The notes under the pieces: generated by a model | Told to the model about the DNA's origin: nothing | Seen by the model: only the letters and a program-made list of their open reading frames with translations | The model's database searches: none | Shown here: positions 53,708 to 64,000 of the stretch, in pieces | Position numbering within the stretch: position 1 is the first letter of the stretch | Layout: each line of letters begins with the position of its first letter | Assembly: GCF_013364235.1 (NCBI RefSeq) | Contig: NZ_CP054919.1 | Coordinates: forward strand, 2,586,001-2,650,000 | Length of the DNA: 64,000 nucleotides | From: Kitasatospora sp. NA04385 | Lineage (GTDB): Bacteria; Actinomycetota; Actinomycetes; Streptomycetales; Streptomycetaceae | Direction: 5' to 3' | Made by a program: the position numbers and the translations under genes

Positions 53708-56328
53708 GCGGGACCGGCCTTTCGTTCGTCGGAGGAGGGCGCCGGGGGCGGCGGGGAGGCCGGGGGCGCGGCGGGGGCGCCGGGGGCGGCCGGGGCGGTG
53801 GGCGGGGCCGGGACGGCGGGCAGCGAGACCACCATGGTCAGCCCGCCGCCGGGGGTGTCCTCGGCGGTGACGGTGCCGTCCATCGCCTCGGCGAAGCCGC
53901 GGGCCACCGCCAGGCCGAGGCCCACGCCGGCGCCGCGCGGGGCGTCGCCGTACCGCTGGAACGGGGCGAAGATCCGCTCCCGGGCCTCCTCGGGGACGCC
54001 CGGGCCGCGGTCGACCACCCGCAGTTCGACCCGTCCGGCGCGCTCCAGCAGATCCGCCTTCACCAGGACGGGTGACCCGGCCCTCCCGTACTTGACGGCG
54101 TTCTCCACCAGGTTGGCCAGCACCCGCTCCAGCAGCCCGGCGTCGGCCCGCACCATCGGCAGCGACTCCGCCACGTCGAGGCGCACGCTGCCCGGCGGGA
54201 CGCCGCCGAGCGCGAACGGCACCACCTCGTCCAGGTCGGTGGGCTGCAGCAGCGGAGTGACCGTGCCGGTCTGCAAGCGGCTCATGTCCAGCAGGTTGTT
54301 GATCAGGTGGTCGAGCCGGTCCGCGCCGGACTCGATGCCGGCCAGCAGCTCGGCCTCGTCCTCCGGGCCCCACTCGACGTCCTCGGCGCGCAGCGAGGAG
54401 ACCGCGGCCTTGATCCCGGCCAGCGGGGTGCGCAGGTCGTGCGAGACCGCCGCCAGCAGCGCGGTGCGGATCCGGTTGCCCTCCGCCTCCCGGCGGGCCG
54501 CGGCCGCCTCCCCGGCCAGCCGGCGGCGCTCCAGCAGGACGGCGGCCTGGTTGGCGAACGCGCCGAGCATCCGCCGGTCCTCGGCGGGCAGCACCCGGCC
54601 GCGCAGCACCAGCGCGAGCCGCTCGCCGACCGGGACGTCCACGTCGGCCCGCTCCGGACCGGCCGGCGGGCGCGGCCCGACCGAGGCGGCGGCGTGCCAG
54701 GGGCCGTGCGGGTCGGTGCGCTCCAGCAGCGCCACCGCCTCCTGCTGGAAGGTCTCCCGGACCTGCTCCAGCAGCGCCGTCAGCACCCCCTCGCCGGTGG
54801 GCGCGCCGCGCAGCACGGTGCCGGCCAGCGCGGACAGCGTCTGCGCCTCGGCCTGGGCGCGGGCCGCGACGTGGCTGCGCCGGGCGGCCAGGTCGACCAC
54901 GGTGGCGACCGCGATGCCGACCGCCGCGAAGATCGCCACCGCGACGATGTTCTCCGGCTGGGCGATGGTGAAGGTGTGGATGGGGGGCGCGAAGTAGTAG
55001 TTGAGCGCCGAGGAGGAGACCAGCGCGGAGGCGATCGCCGGGTACAGCCCGCCCACCAGCGCCGCGCACACCGTCAGCGACAGGAACAGCAGCATGTCGG
55101 TGGAGAGCCCCGGCCCCTGCAGCCCGGTCAGCGCCAGCGCCAGCAGCGGCGGCCCGACCACGCCGATCACCCAGCCGGCGACCGTCCTGGTCCGGCCCAG
55201 GTCGGTCACCCGGCGGACCGGGATCCGGCCCCGGCCGCGCGCCGCGTGCTCGTGGTTGACCATGTGGACGTCGATGTCCCCGGAGTCCCGGGTCACCGTG
55301 TAGCCGACGCCCGGCCCGTACACGTACTGCCAGACCCTGCGGCGGCTGGTGCCGATCACGATCTGGGTGGCGTTGACGCCGCGCGCGAAGTCCAGCAGCC
55401 CGGCCGCCGGGTCGTCGCCGAGCACCGAGTGGAAGCTGCCGCCCAGGCTCTCCACCAGGGCGCGCTGCTCGATCAGCGCCTGCGGGGAGGAGCCGGACAG
55501 CCCGTCGGAGCGCGAGATGTGCACCGCCAGCAGCTCGCCCGCGCTGTTGCGGGCCGCGATCCGGGCCGCCCGGCGGACCAGCGTGGCGCCCTCCGGGCCG
55601 CCGGTCAGGCCGACCACGATGCGCTCCCTGGCCTGCCAGGTGCCCTGGATGCCCTGCTCGGCCCGGTAGCGCTGCAGGTACTCGTCGACCCGGTCGGCCG
55701 TCCACAGCAGCGCCAGCTCGCGCAGCGCGGTCAGGTTGCCGGGCCGGAAGTAGTGCGCGAGCGCCGCGTCCACCTTCTCCGGCGCGTACACGTTGCCGTG
55801 CGCCAGCCGACGGCGCAGCGCCTGCGGGGACATGTCGACCAGCTCGATCTGGTCGGCCCGGCGCACCACCTCGTCCGGGACGGTCTCCCGCTGCCGGACG
55901 CCGGTGATGCCCTCGACCACGTCCCCCAGCGACTCCAGGTGCTGGATGTTCACGGTGGAGATCACGTCGATCCCGGCCGCCAGCAGCTCCTCCACGTCCT
56001 GCCAGCGCTTGGCGTTGCGCGAGCCCGGCACGTTGGTGTGGGCGAGCTCGTCGACCAGCGCGACGGCCGGGTCCCGGGCCAGCACGGCGTCCAGGTCCAG
56101 TTCGGTGAACTCGGCGCCCCGGTGGGTCATCGTCCGGCGCGGCACGGCCTCCAGGCCGTCCAGCAGTTCGGCGGTGCGGACCCGGCCGTGGGTCTCCACG
56201 AAACCGGCCACCACCTCGGCGCCGCGCTCGGTCCGGCGGTGCGCCTCGGCCAGCATCGCGCAGGTCTTGCCGACCCCCGGGGCCGCCCCGAGGTAGATCC
56301 GCAGCCTGCCGCGGGCCGTGTGCACCAT
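53704..56328 (-). CDS. kdpD: Sensor histidine kinase KdpD
   Basis: 874 residues, complete. Cytoplasmic KdpD domain (about 1-205) with Walker A GAAPGVGKT (14-22). A universal-stress-like domain follows (about 235-365; IVVGLTGGPEG, IVIGTSRRRVWQYVYGPGV). Four membrane helices are at about 385-480, then a GAF-like segment, and the kinase with His630 (VSHDLRTPLAG) and the ATP site (NLVENAVKYG, GVGLGLAVARGF). The C-terminus has an Ala/Pro tail. In many bacteria KdpD binds cyclic-di-AMP through the stress-like domain. The gene starts at ATG 56328. Confidence 0.95.
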   Translation of the reverse strand: MVHTARGRLRIYLGAAPGVGKTCAMLAEAHRRTERGAEVVAGFVETHGRVRTAELLDGLEAVPRRTMTHRGAEFTELDLDAVLARDPAVALVDELAHTNVPGSRNAKRWQDVEELLAAGIDVISTVNIQHLESLGDVVEGITGVRQRETVPDEVVRRADQIELVDMSPQALRRRLAHGNVYAPEKVDAALAHYFRPGNLTALRELALLWTADRVDEYLQRYRAEQGIQGTWQARERIVVGLTGGPEGATLVRRAARIAARNSAGELLAVHISRSDGLSGSSPQALIEQRALVESLGGSFHSVLGDDPAAGLLDFARGVNATQIVIGTSRRRVWQYVYGPGVGYTVTRDSGDIDVHMVNHEHAARGRGRIPVRRVTDLGRTRTVAGWVIGVVGPPLLALALTGLQGPGLSTDMLLFLSLTVCAALVGGLYPAIASALVSSSALNYYFAPPIHTFTIAQPENIVAVAIFAAVGIAVATVVDLAARRSHVAARAQAEAQTLSALAGTVLRGAPTGEGVLTALLEQVRETFQQEAVALLERTDPHGPWHAAASVGPRPPAGPERADVDVPVGERLALVLRGRVLPAEDRRMLGAFANQAAVLLERRRLAGEAAAARREAEGNRIRTALLAAVSHDLRTPLAGIKAAVSSLRAEDVEWGPEDEAELLAGIESGADRLDHLINNLLDMSRLQTGTVTPLLQPTDLDEVVPFALGGVPPGSVRLDVAESLPMVRADAGLLERVLANLVENAVKYGRAGSPVLVKADLLERAGRVELRVVDRGPGVPEEARERIFAPFQRYGDAPRGAGVGLGLAVARGFAEAMDGTVTAEDTPGGGLTMVVSLPAVPAPPTAPAAPGAPAAPPASPPPPAPSSDERKAGPA

Positions 56329-56469
56329 GGCTCAGAGACTACGGCCGACGATCGCAACATCCGCTGATCAGACTGTTCCGAGCGGATATTTGTCGAATTC
56401 TTGACGCCCCCCGACAGCCCCGTGCGCCACAATGCCCGGGTAGACGAACAAGATCGAGGGGGAACCACC

Positions 56470-57300
56470 ATGCGCGGACTCGTACTCGGCGGCGGCGGAC
56501 TCGCCGGCATCTCCTGGGAGACCGGCGTCCTGCACGGCCTCGCCGAAGCCGGGATCGACGTCCCCGGCACCGCCGACCACGTCATCGGCACCTCCGCGGG
56601 CTCCACCGTCGCCGGCCAGCTCGCCTCCGGCCTCCCGCTGGCCGAGCTCTACCGCCGACAGACCGACCCGGCCCTCCAGAACCACGAGATCACCCCGCCC
56701 GCCGAGGCCCTCGGCGCCCTGTTCGAGACCATCAACCAGCTGATCTCCGAGATCAGCGACCCCGCCGAACTGCGCCGCCGGGTCGGCGAACTCGCCCTCG
56801 CCGCCGACACCGTCCCGGCCGCCGACCGGCTCGCCGTCATCGCCGGCCGCCTCCCCGGCCGCGACTGGCCCGCCTGGCCGCTCACCCTCACCGCCGTCGA
56901 CGCCGAGACCGGCCGGCCCCGCACCTTCGACCGCGACAGCGGCGTCGCCCTGGTCGACGCGGTCGCCGCCAGCTGCGCCGTCCCCGGCATCTGGCCCACC
57001 GTCGAGATCGACGGCCGCCGCTACATGGACGGCGGCATCCGCAGCTCCAACAACGCCGACCTGATGACCGGGCAGCAGGCCGTCCTGGTGCTCGCCCCGA
57101 TGACCGACCCGTTCCTCGCCCCCGAACTGGCGCTGCTCGAAGCCACCGGCAAGGTCCTCGCCGTCACCCCCGACGAGGACTCCCTCGCCGCGGCCGGCCC
57201 CAACCCGCTCGACGGCGCCGTCCGCACCCCCTCCGCGGAAGCCGGCCGCGCCCAGGGCCACCGGATCGCCGACCGGGTCCGCGAACTCTGGACGCTCTGA
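56470..57300 (+). CDS. Patatin-like phospholipase/esterase
   Basis: 276 residues from ATG 56470, behind GAGGGGG. The oxyanion hole GGGGLAG, the nucleophile elbow GTSAGS (Ser of catalytic dyad), and YMDGGIRS (Asp) identify the patatin family. No signal peptide, so it acts inside the cell. Lipid substrates are expected. It is divergent from kdpD; no specific link is seen. Confidence 0.92.
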   Translation: MRGLVLGGGGLAGISWETGVLHGLAEAGIDVPGTADHVIGTSAGSTVAGQLASGLPLAELYRRQTDPALQNHEITPPAEALGALFETINQLISEISDPAELRRRVGELALAADTVPAADRLAVIAGRLPGRDWPAWPLTLTAVDAETGRPRTFDRDSGVALVDAVAASCAVPGIWPTVEIDGRRYMDGGIRSSNNADLMTGQQAVLVLAPMTDPFLAPELALLEATGKVLAVTPDEDSLAAAGPNPLDGAVRTPSAEAGRAQGHRIADRVRELWTL

Positions 57301-57318
57301 CCGCGCCCGACACCGGCG

Positions 57319-57346
57319 GGACGGTCGCGACCGGTCGCGACCGTCC
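57319..57346 (+). terminator. 28-bp perfect palindrome after the patatin gene
   Basis: GGACGGTCGCGACC joined directly to its complement, 18 bases past the patatin stop. It may serve as terminator for both convergent genes. Confidence 0.55.
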
Positions 57347-57363
57347 GGCTCGGCGGCTCGGCC

Positions 57364-57414
57364 ACTCGGCGCGGCTCGGCTACTCGGCGCGGCTCGGCTC
57401 GGCTCGGCTACTCG
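57364..57414. repeat. 18-bp tandem repeats ending on the stop codon of the ABC gene
   Basis: ACTCGGCGCGGCTCGGCT occurs twice head to tail (57364-57381, 57382-57399), then a degenerate third copy whose CTACTCG contains the TAG stop (57408-57410) of the ABC ATPase gene. Confidence 0.75.
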
Positions 57415-58088
57415 ACGATCCGGCCGTCCCGCAGCTCCAGGACCCGGTCCGCCAGCTCCATCAACTGCGGGTCGTGCGTCGCCACCAGCGCCGTCACGCC
57501 CTCGCTGCGCACCACCGCCCGCAGCAGCTGCATGATCGCCAGACCGGTGTCCGAGTCCAGCTGACCGGTCGGCTCGTCCGCGATCAGCAGCGCCGGCTCG
57601 TTCGCCAGCGCCCGCGCCACCGCCACCCGCTGCTGCTGGCCGCCCGACATCTCGGTCGGCCGCTGCTCCGCGTGCTCGGACAGGCCCACCATCCCCAGCA
57701 GCGTCCGGACCCGCTCCTCGCGCTCCTTCACCGCTACCTTGCGCAGCCGCATCGGCACCCCGACGTTCTCCGCCGCCGTCAGCACCGAGATCAGACCGAA
57801 CGACTGGAACACGAAACCGATCCGGTCCCGCCGCAGCTCCAGCCGCCCCGCCTCGTCCAGGCCCGCCAGGTCCGTCCCCGCGATGCTGATCCGCCCCGAG
57901 GACGGCGCGTCCAGCCCGCCCACCAGGTTCAGCAGCGTCGTCTTGCCCGAACCCGACCGGCCCCGCAACGCCGTCAACTCCCCCGCTCGCGCGGTGAAGG
58001 ACACCCCGCGCACCGCGTGCACCGCCCGGTCGCCCGCACCGAACGTCCGGTGCACGTCCTCCACGACCACCATCGCGCCGCTGCTCAC
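57408..58088 (-). CDS. ABC transporter ATP-binding protein (MacB/LolD type)
   Basis: 226 residues from GTG 58088, overlapping the upstream stop (GTGA). Walker A GRSGSGKTT, signature EMSGGQQQRVAVARAL, Walker B LLIADEPTGQLD, H-loop VATHDPQ. It belongs to the lipoprotein/peptide efflux (FtsX-linked) group. It forms a coupled pair with the next ATPase; no permease gene is near, so it may work with one elsewhere. Confidence 0.92.
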   Translation of the reverse strand: MSSGAMVVVEDVHRTFGAGDRAVHAVRGVSFTARAGELTALRGRSGSGKTTLLNLVGGLDAPSSGRISIAGTDLAGLDEAGRLELRRDRIGFVFQSFGLISVLTAAENVGVPMRLRKVAVKEREERVRTLLGMVGLSEHAEQRPTEMSGGQQQRVAVARALANEPALLIADEPTGQLDSDTGLAIMQLLRAVVRSEGVTALVATHDPQLMELADRVLELRDGRIVE

Positions 58089-59026
58089 CCGCGCACCTCC
58101 TCCTCGGCCCGCCACACCCCGATGTGGTCCTCCTCCAGCGCCAGCCGCACCCGGCGGCTGAGCCGCAACGCCTCGGTGAAGTCCGGCGGCAGCTGCAACC
58201 GGCCCACCCGGTCCAGCACCGCGTACTCCACGCCCGGCTCGCCCCGGTCGGGACGCAGCACCTCCGTCGAGGTCCGCCCGTTGCGGATCCGCACGGTCCG
58301 GCGCACTTCCTGCGCCACCATGAGGTCATGGGTCACGATCAGCACCGTCACCCCCAGCTCCTCGTTCACCGAACGCAGCGCCGCGAAGATCTCCTCGCTG
58401 GTCGCGCTGTCCAGCTCACCCGTCGGCTCGTCCGCCAGCAGCAGCGCCGGCGAGTTCGCGTTCGCCACCGCGATCGCCACCCGCTGCTGCTCGCCGCCCG
58501 ACATCTCGGCCGGACGCCGGTCCGCCAGGTGCCCGATCCCGAGCAGCTCCAGCAACTCCCCCGCCAGACGCCGCCGATCGCGCCGCGGCACGCTCGCGTA
58601 CCCCATCGGCAGCATCACGTTCTCCACCGCGGTCAGGTACGGCAGCAGGTTGCGCGCCGTCTGCTGCCAGACGAACCCGACCGTCCGGCGCCGGAAGTCC
58701 AGCCGCTCGCGCTTGCCCATCGCCAGCAGGTCGTGCCCCGCCACCCGGGCACTGCCCGCCGTCGGCACGTCCAGCCCGGCGAGGATGCCCAGCAGCGTCG
58801 ACTTGCCCGAGCCCGAGGCGCCGACCACCGCGATCAGCTCGCCGTCCTCGACCACCAGGTCCAGCCCCTGCAGGGCCTGCACCTCGACACCCTCGGAACG
58901 GTGGATGCGCACCAGGTTCTCGCACACCACCATGCCCTCCGCGGGCGGCGGTCCCTCCGAGGCCGCGCGCCTGCGCAGCTCCTCGAAGTCCGGCACCGCC
59001 TGCACGCCCACCGCCTCGCCCCCCAC
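58085..59026 (-). CDS. ABC transporter ATP-binding protein with extra terminal segments
   Basis: 313 residues from GTG 59026, which has CGGAGGGG eight bases before it; GTG 59062 is an alternative. Walker A GASGSGKST, signature EMSGGEQQRVAIAVANA, Walker B LLLADEPTGELD, H-loop IVTHDLM. FVWQQTARNLLPYLTAVENV replaces the usual Q-loop text with a longer form. An N-terminal segment of about 35 residues and a C-terminal tail of about 70 (EVLRPDRGEPGVEYAVLDRVGRLQLP) go beyond the core and may bind a partner. Confidence 0.9.
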   Translation of the reverse strand: MGGEAVGVQAVPDFEELRRRAASEGPPPAEGMVVCENLVRIHRSEGVEVQALQGLDLVVEDGELIAVVGASGSGKSTLLGILAGLDVPTAGSARVAGHDLLAMGKRERLDFRRRTVGFVWQQTARNLLPYLTAVENVMLPMGYASVPRRDRRRLAGELLELLGIGHLADRRPAEMSGGEQQRVAIAVANANSPALLLADEPTGELDSATSEEIFAALRSVNEELGVTVLIVTHDLMVAQEVRRTVRIRNGRTSTEVLRPDRGEPGVEYAVLDRVGRLQLPPDFTEALRLSRRVRLALEEDHIGVWRAEEEVRG

Positions 59027-59295
59027 GCCATTCCCCTCCGGCCCGCGGAATCCACGGCTCACCACGGCCTGTCGCGCCGGGGGCACCGGCCGGCCGGTCG
59101 GGGCAGTCCCCTGTTCTGCCCCGACCGACCGGTCCGACGTTCCCCCCGTTGACCGTCGCCCACACGACGACGATCTCAACACTCCAACGCGGCCCGAAGC
59201 AGGCAGGTTGCATCAGATTCCGAACTTTCTTCGAGCCACCTGTGCCCCGGCCGACCAGTGCGCCCAACGGCCCCGCACGGCTGCTCGGTTCAGCA

Positions 59296-59319
59296 GCTCA
59301 ACGGCTCAACGGCTCAACG
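59296..59319. repeat. 8-bp tandem repeats over the stop codon of the anti-sigma-like gene
   Basis: GCTCAACG occurs three times head to tail (59296-59303, 59304-59311, 59312-59319), followed by GCTCG variants. The first copy contains the TGA stop (59298-59300). Confidence 0.75.
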
Positions 59320-60482
59320 GCTCGGCTCGGCGACCCCGACGGCCCCGGTGTTCCCGACGGCCCCGACGGCTCGGGTGAGCTCAACGCCCGGAACTCCTCC
59401 GCCGCGACCCGGAACGGCTCCGACACCCCCGCCTCCGGCACCACCCCGCGCCCGCTCCGGTGGACCGTCAGCACCGCCACCATCGACCCGCTGACGTGCA
59501 CCGCGACCTCCTCCGCGATCGCCGAGGGCTCCCGCAGCCCCAAGGCCGTCACCCCGGTCGACCGCTCCTCCACCGTCCAACCCCCGCCCGACACCACGCA
59601 GTCCGCACCCGCCAGCAGCCTGCTCCCCGCGCTCTCCGCCTGCCCCGGCGACCCGAAACCCAGCACGTACTGGTGCGCCACCGCGTCCCCGCCGTCGGTG
59701 TACACCTCCCCCCACGCCTGCACCGCGCCCACCACCGCCACCAGCCTCGTCACGCAACCGTCCGCGAACACCTCGGCCGACGGCGCGACCACGGCCTCCA
59801 CCTCGCTCGCGTTCGCACTCGCGCTCGCACTCGGAACCCCGGCCGTGGACGAGGACGGGGCCGACGGCGACCGCGTGCTGCCGCCCGCGTTCCCGGCAGA
59901 AGCCGACGCGGACGGAGACCCGAACGCGGACGGAGACGGGGACAGGGACGGAGATGCGGACGTGGACGTGGACGGCGAGGACGAGGGCACGCCGACCGAC
60001 CGCTCCACCGCCGACCACGGGCCGTACCCGCCCACCACCTTCGGCATCCGCGCCACGTCCAACGCCAACGCCCGCACGCCCGGCTCCGCCGAGTCCAACG
60101 GCGCCAGTACCCACGCCGGGATCGACGGCACCACCAGGTACGAGGGGTCCGGAGTGGGCGCCACCCGGAACGAGGTCTTCGGCCGCGGCAGCGCCGACTG
60201 CTCCACCGGCACCCCCGCCACCCCGTGCCCCGTCCGGAACTGGGGCACCGACGCCACCGTCCACAGCGCCGCGACACCCAGCGCCCCGGCCCCGGCCAGC
60301 GCACCGGCCCGGCGCCGCTGCCGACGCCGCTGCCCGCGCCGCACCACCTCCGCGCTCTCCGGCGCCGGCACCCCCGACGCCACCTCGCGCCGCAGGCCGT
60401 CGAACATCGCCTCCAACCGGGCAGCCCCGATCGCCGGACGGTCCTCCGCCTCGTCCACCTCAGGCAGCTCGGATCTAGACAT
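59298..60482 (-). CDS. Anti-sigma-like single-pass membrane protein with Ser/Ala repeats
   Basis: 394 residues. N-terminal cytoplasmic region (about 1-55) with RRGQRRRQRRR before one helix (AGALAGAGALGVAALWTVASV), then an outside part. It has a long Ser/Ala/Pro low-complexity stretch (PSSSPSTSTSASPSLSPSPS, about 165-220) and a C-terminal domain with three cysteines. It overlaps the sigma gene by eight bases, so it is probably its membrane regulator. The same layout is seen in the frameshifted gene at 26.3 kb. Confidence 0.8.
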   Translation of the reverse strand: MSRSELPEVDEAEDRPAIGAARLEAMFDGLRREVASGVPAPESAEVVRRGQRRRQRRRAGALAGAGALGVAALWTVASVPQFRTGHGVAGVPVEQSALPRPKTSFRVAPTPDPSYLVVPSIPAWVLAPLDSAEPGVRALALDVARMPKVVGGYGPWSAVERSVGVPSSSPSTSTSASPSLSPSPSAFGSPSASASAGNAGGSTRSPSAPSSSTAGVPSASASANASEVEAVVAPSAEVFADGCVTRLVAVVGAVQAWGEVYTDGGDAVAHQYVLGFGSPGQAESAGSRLLAGADCVVSGGGWTVEERSTGVTALGLREPSAIAEEVAVHVSGSMVAVLTVHRSGRGVVPEAGVSEPFRVAAEEFRALSSPEPSGPSGTPGPSGSPSRAVEPLSR

Positions 60483-61179
60483 GCGAACCGCAGTCCTCCG
60501 CCACCCGCACCCGGTCCCCCGTCAACTCCACAGCCACCGGCTCCTCTTCCGCACTGCCGACCCCCGTCGTCCGCCGCTCGCCCGTACCCCGGCGCTCACC
60601 CGCGGCAGCCGCCCGAACCGGCCGCAGCGGGGCGACCACCGGCTCCTCGACGACCGCCGCCGGCTCTTCCCCCAACAGCACCGCCAACGCCTGCCTCCCC
60701 CGGTGCAGACGTGCTTTCACCGTCCCCACCGGCACCCCCTCGTCCGCGGCGATCTCCGCCACCGAACGCCCGCCCATGTGGTGCCACACCAACGCCGAGC
60801 GCTGCGCCTCCGGCAACTGCCGCAGCGCCTCCACCAACGCCACCGTCTCCGGCCCCGGCCCCGGGACCGGCGACTGCCCGTCCCCGTGCCTGATCCAGCT
60901 CTGCAACGCCGTCCGAGCCCGCCGCCACCGGCTGATCGCGATCCGTTGCCCCGTCAACCGGACCCAGGCCACCGGATTCTCGTGCGACACCACCCGCCCC
61001 CAGTGGTTCCACGCCCGCACGAACGCCTCCTGGGCAGCGTCCTGCGCCTCGCCCAGATCACCCGTCAGCGCGTACAGGTGCGCCACCAGTTGCCCGTACG
61101 CAGCCTCGTAGAACTCCCGAAAGTCGCCGTCGCCCTGACCGGCTCTGTCACCGGCCCCCTCGCCCTGCTCCACGACCAT
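60475..61179 (-). CDS. SigE-like group 4 (ECF-type) sigma factor
   Basis: 234 residues from ATG 61179. Region 2: FREFYEAAYGQLVAHLYAL, DAAQEAFVRAWNHW. Region 4: QLPEAQRSALVWHHMGGRSVAEIAADEGVPVGTVKARLHRGRQAL (quoted in parts: AEIAADEGVPVGTVKARLHR). An unusual C-terminal extension of about 60 residues rich in Glu, Arg and Val follows. It is downstream of the rRNA operon terminator on the same strand and overlaps the next gene. Confidence 0.9.
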   Translation of the reverse strand: MVVEQGEGAGDRAGQGDGDFREFYEAAYGQLVAHLYALTGDLGEAQDAAQEAFVRAWNHWGRVVSHENPVAWVRLTGQRIAISRWRRARTALQSWIRHGDGQSPVPGPGPETVALVEALRQLPEAQRSALVWHHMGGRSVAEIAADEGVPVGTVKARLHRGRQALAVLLGEEPAAVVEEPVVAPLRPVRAAAAGERRGTGERRTTGVGSAEEEPVAVELTGDRVRVAEDCGSHV

Positions 61180-61280
61180 GACGCCACAGTGTGCCGTGCA
61201 CCGCCCCACCCGGCAACACGCGCCCCCCGCGCCGGCCCCGGGCCTCGGTTTTCCTCCCCGGAAACTCCCCCGGAAACGCG

Positions 61281-61315
61281 AGAAAGCCCCCCGACGCGAA
61301 GTCGGGGGGCTTTCT
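61281..61315 (-). terminator. Terminator of the rRNA operon
   Basis: AGAAAGCCCCCCGAC (61281-61295) pairs perfectly with 61301-61315 around GCGAA; read from the minus strand the stem is followed by TCGCG. It is 11 bases past the 5S gene. Confidence 0.85.
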
Positions 61316-61325
61316 CTGAATGATT

Positions 61326-61442
61326 GTTCGGCGGCGTCCTACTCTCCCACAGGGTCCCCCCTGCAGTACCATCGGCGCTGTGAGGCTTAGCTTCCGGGTT
61401 CGGAATGTAACCGGGCGTTTCCCTCACGCTATGACCACCGAA
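61326..61442 (-). rRNA. rrf: 5S ribosomal RNA
   Basis: The minus strand reads TTTCGGTGGTCATAGCGTGA and ends in GGACGCCGCCGAAC, the normal actinobacterial 5S of about 117 bases, with the closing stem TCGGTGG/CCGCCGA (helix I). It follows 23S by about 90 bases. Confidence 0.95.
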
Positions 61443-61532
61443 ACACGGTGAAACTTTTCGCCGCCCACCCGCCCGCCGCAGCGGGGGTGGGGGTCGTTGT
61501 TTCAGAACAACACAGTGGACGCGAGCAACTGA

Positions 61533-64000
<2,468 letters not shown>

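Overview
The window is GC-rich actinobacterial chromosome. Strong third-codon-position GC bias, the clpP1-clpP2-clpX / tig block, an ngcEFG-type chitin-sugar importer without its own ATPase, an XRE/DUF397/DUF574 module, a cyclic-di-AMP riboswitch before a LysM-M23 cell wall hydrolase and the form of the rRNA genes all point to Streptomycetaceae (Streptomyces or Kitasatospora; the sequence alone does not decide between them). It is mostly core chromosome, with accessory patches at about 25.2-28.4 kb, 35.1-47 kb and 57-61 kb.

0.0-8 kb: a truncated secreted or membrane protein faces clpX. clpP1-clpP2, with a ClgR-type operator, and trigger factor (tig) form a proteostasis block. Two tRNAs (Pro-UGG, Gly-UCC) follow, then a LysM/M23 hydrolase behind a riboswitch and a small membrane protein. 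8-17 kb: a SpoIIE-type phosphatase, an Eis-like acetyltransferase, rpiB, bioY, an amino-acid permease, a mycothiol/DsbA-type oxidoreductase and pepN. 17-25 kb: chitin utilisation (ngcG-ngcF-ngcE and a GH18 chitinase sharing DasR-like sites), then acnA with an iron box and two striking 18-bp palindromes.

25-36 kb: a sigma/anti-sigma-like pair in which the membrane partner is frameshifted, a solitary PIN-domain protein, a Cu/Zn-SOD-like secreted protein, ornithine carbamoyltransferase, the two-gene RNA-repair operon hen1-pnkp, and divergently dapD. 35-47 kb: a DUF6099-like gene overlapped in antisense by a small gene, an AAA ATPase translationally coupled to a MazG-like pyrophosphohydrolase, an RlmA/TlrB-type methyltransferase, an RHH/Fic-like toxin-antitoxin pair, a DUF397-XRE-DUF574 methyltransferase module, a sigma-like HTH protein, and a TerD domain fused to a RecB-like PD-(D/E)XK nuclease domain.

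46-57 kb: a TRAM-type RNA uracil methyltransferase and a potassium-related cluster (KimA-like permease, two TrkA/Ceo regulators, DUF3159 and OB-fold proteins, KdpE-KdpD without kdpFABC), then a patatin-like esterase. 57-61 kb: two coupled ABC ATPases without a visible permease and a second sigma/anti-sigma-like pair. The end of the window holds 5S rRNA and the 3' four-fifths of 23S rRNA on the minus strand; the operon continues beyond base 64000.

The best candidates for further attention are the Pnkp/Hen1 operon (a known system), the TerD-nuclease fusion, the coupled AAA-MazG pair, the degenerate Fic-type toxin, the hairpin that sequesters the XRE ribosome binding site, the palindrome pair before acnA, and a recurring pattern of short tandem repeats placed exactly on stop codons of four minus-strand genes.
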